A DNA stretch of 64,000 bases. It comes from Vanessa cardui (lineage: Eukaryota > Arthropoda > Insecta > Lepidoptera > Nymphalidae). Location: NCBI RefSeq assembly GCF_905220365.1, contig NC_061129.1, positions 3,224,803 to 3,288,802 on the forward strand. Reading direction: 5' to 3'. This document shows positions 63,956 through 64,000 of this stretch, one piece after another. A program made the translations under genes and the position numbers. Each line of letters starts with the position of its first letter. Within the stretch, counting starts at the first letter, position 1. A model generated the notes under the pieces. That model saw nothing but the letters and a program-made list of their open reading frames with translations, did not search any database and had not been told where the DNA came from.

Positions 63956-64000
63956 CTCACGATGTTTTCCTTCACCGCTGAGCACGAGATGAATTATAAA
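63956..64000 (-). mobile_element. SINE fragment at window edge
   Basis: TCACGATGTTTTCCTTCACC and following bases match the internal part of the SINE at 63282-63549 (63446-63487). Cut by the window end. Confidence 0.75.

Noticed and set aside
1..64000. tRNA genes, U1, U2, U4 or U6 snRNA genes and histone genes
   Set aside because: I looked for their characteristic sequences and saw none apart from the tRNA-like SINE head. A covariance-model scan would be decisive.

Overview
The window looks like an AT-rich lepidopteran (butterfly or moth) chromosome segment. The arthropod-type 5S rRNA, the U5 snRNA, lepidopteran-style Helitron ends, a tRNA-derived SINE with a GGCCATCTCG head, a LINE tail ending CTCGTTTGCCACCTATGCC plus poly(A), and a BEL/Pao LTR element all point that way. 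I see no intact host protein-coding gene. Every long reading frame belongs to a transposable element.

The backbone is a disordered cluster of small-RNA genes. There are 27 full-length 5S rRNA copies (118-nt core, 13 on + and 14 on -), 14 of them matching one consensus exactly apart from a C/T dimorphism at position 111, plus 5 truncated copies. Interspersed with them are 10 full-length U5 snRNA copies (about 113 nt, both strands), 4 truncated U5 copies and at least 6 strongly decayed U5-like relics. Better U5 copies keep the invariant loop I, an Sm-like AUUUUUG and a 3' hairpin, and share a promoter-like block at -70 to -50. The genes are not a head-to-tail tandem array: they alternate in orientation, about 0.8-2 kb apart, in spacers assembled from a few recurring modules.

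Layout: 1-0.9 kb LINE remnant; 0.9-9.2 kb 5S/U5 cluster; 9.2-20.5 kb Helitron (- strand) split by a 5.56-kb BEL/Pao element with 219-bp LTRs and a 5-bp target duplication; 20.5-22.1 kb 5'-truncated LINE abutting a broken U5; 22.1-27.7 kb cluster; 27.7-31.05 kb LINE with a 1027-codon ORF; 31.05-36.6 kb cluster interrupted by LINE remains and a 21-bp minisatellite; 36.6-54.5 kb cluster, including a near-copy of 23.7-36.6 kb; 54.5-57.3 kb decayed Helitron; 57.3-62.5 kb cluster, partly an inverted copy of 50.3-51.6 kb; 62.5-64 kb unique sequence and SINE pieces.

The copies record the history of the locus: a direct segmental duplication, an inverted duplication, inversion of a 1-kb spacer between divergent 5S genes, and three insertions datable against empty or unbroken counterparts (LINE, Helitron, BEL). 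The 5S genes should be Pol III units ending in T-runs just after the gene. U5 would be Pol II with a PSE-type promoter. Which copies are transcribed cannot be told from sequence alone.
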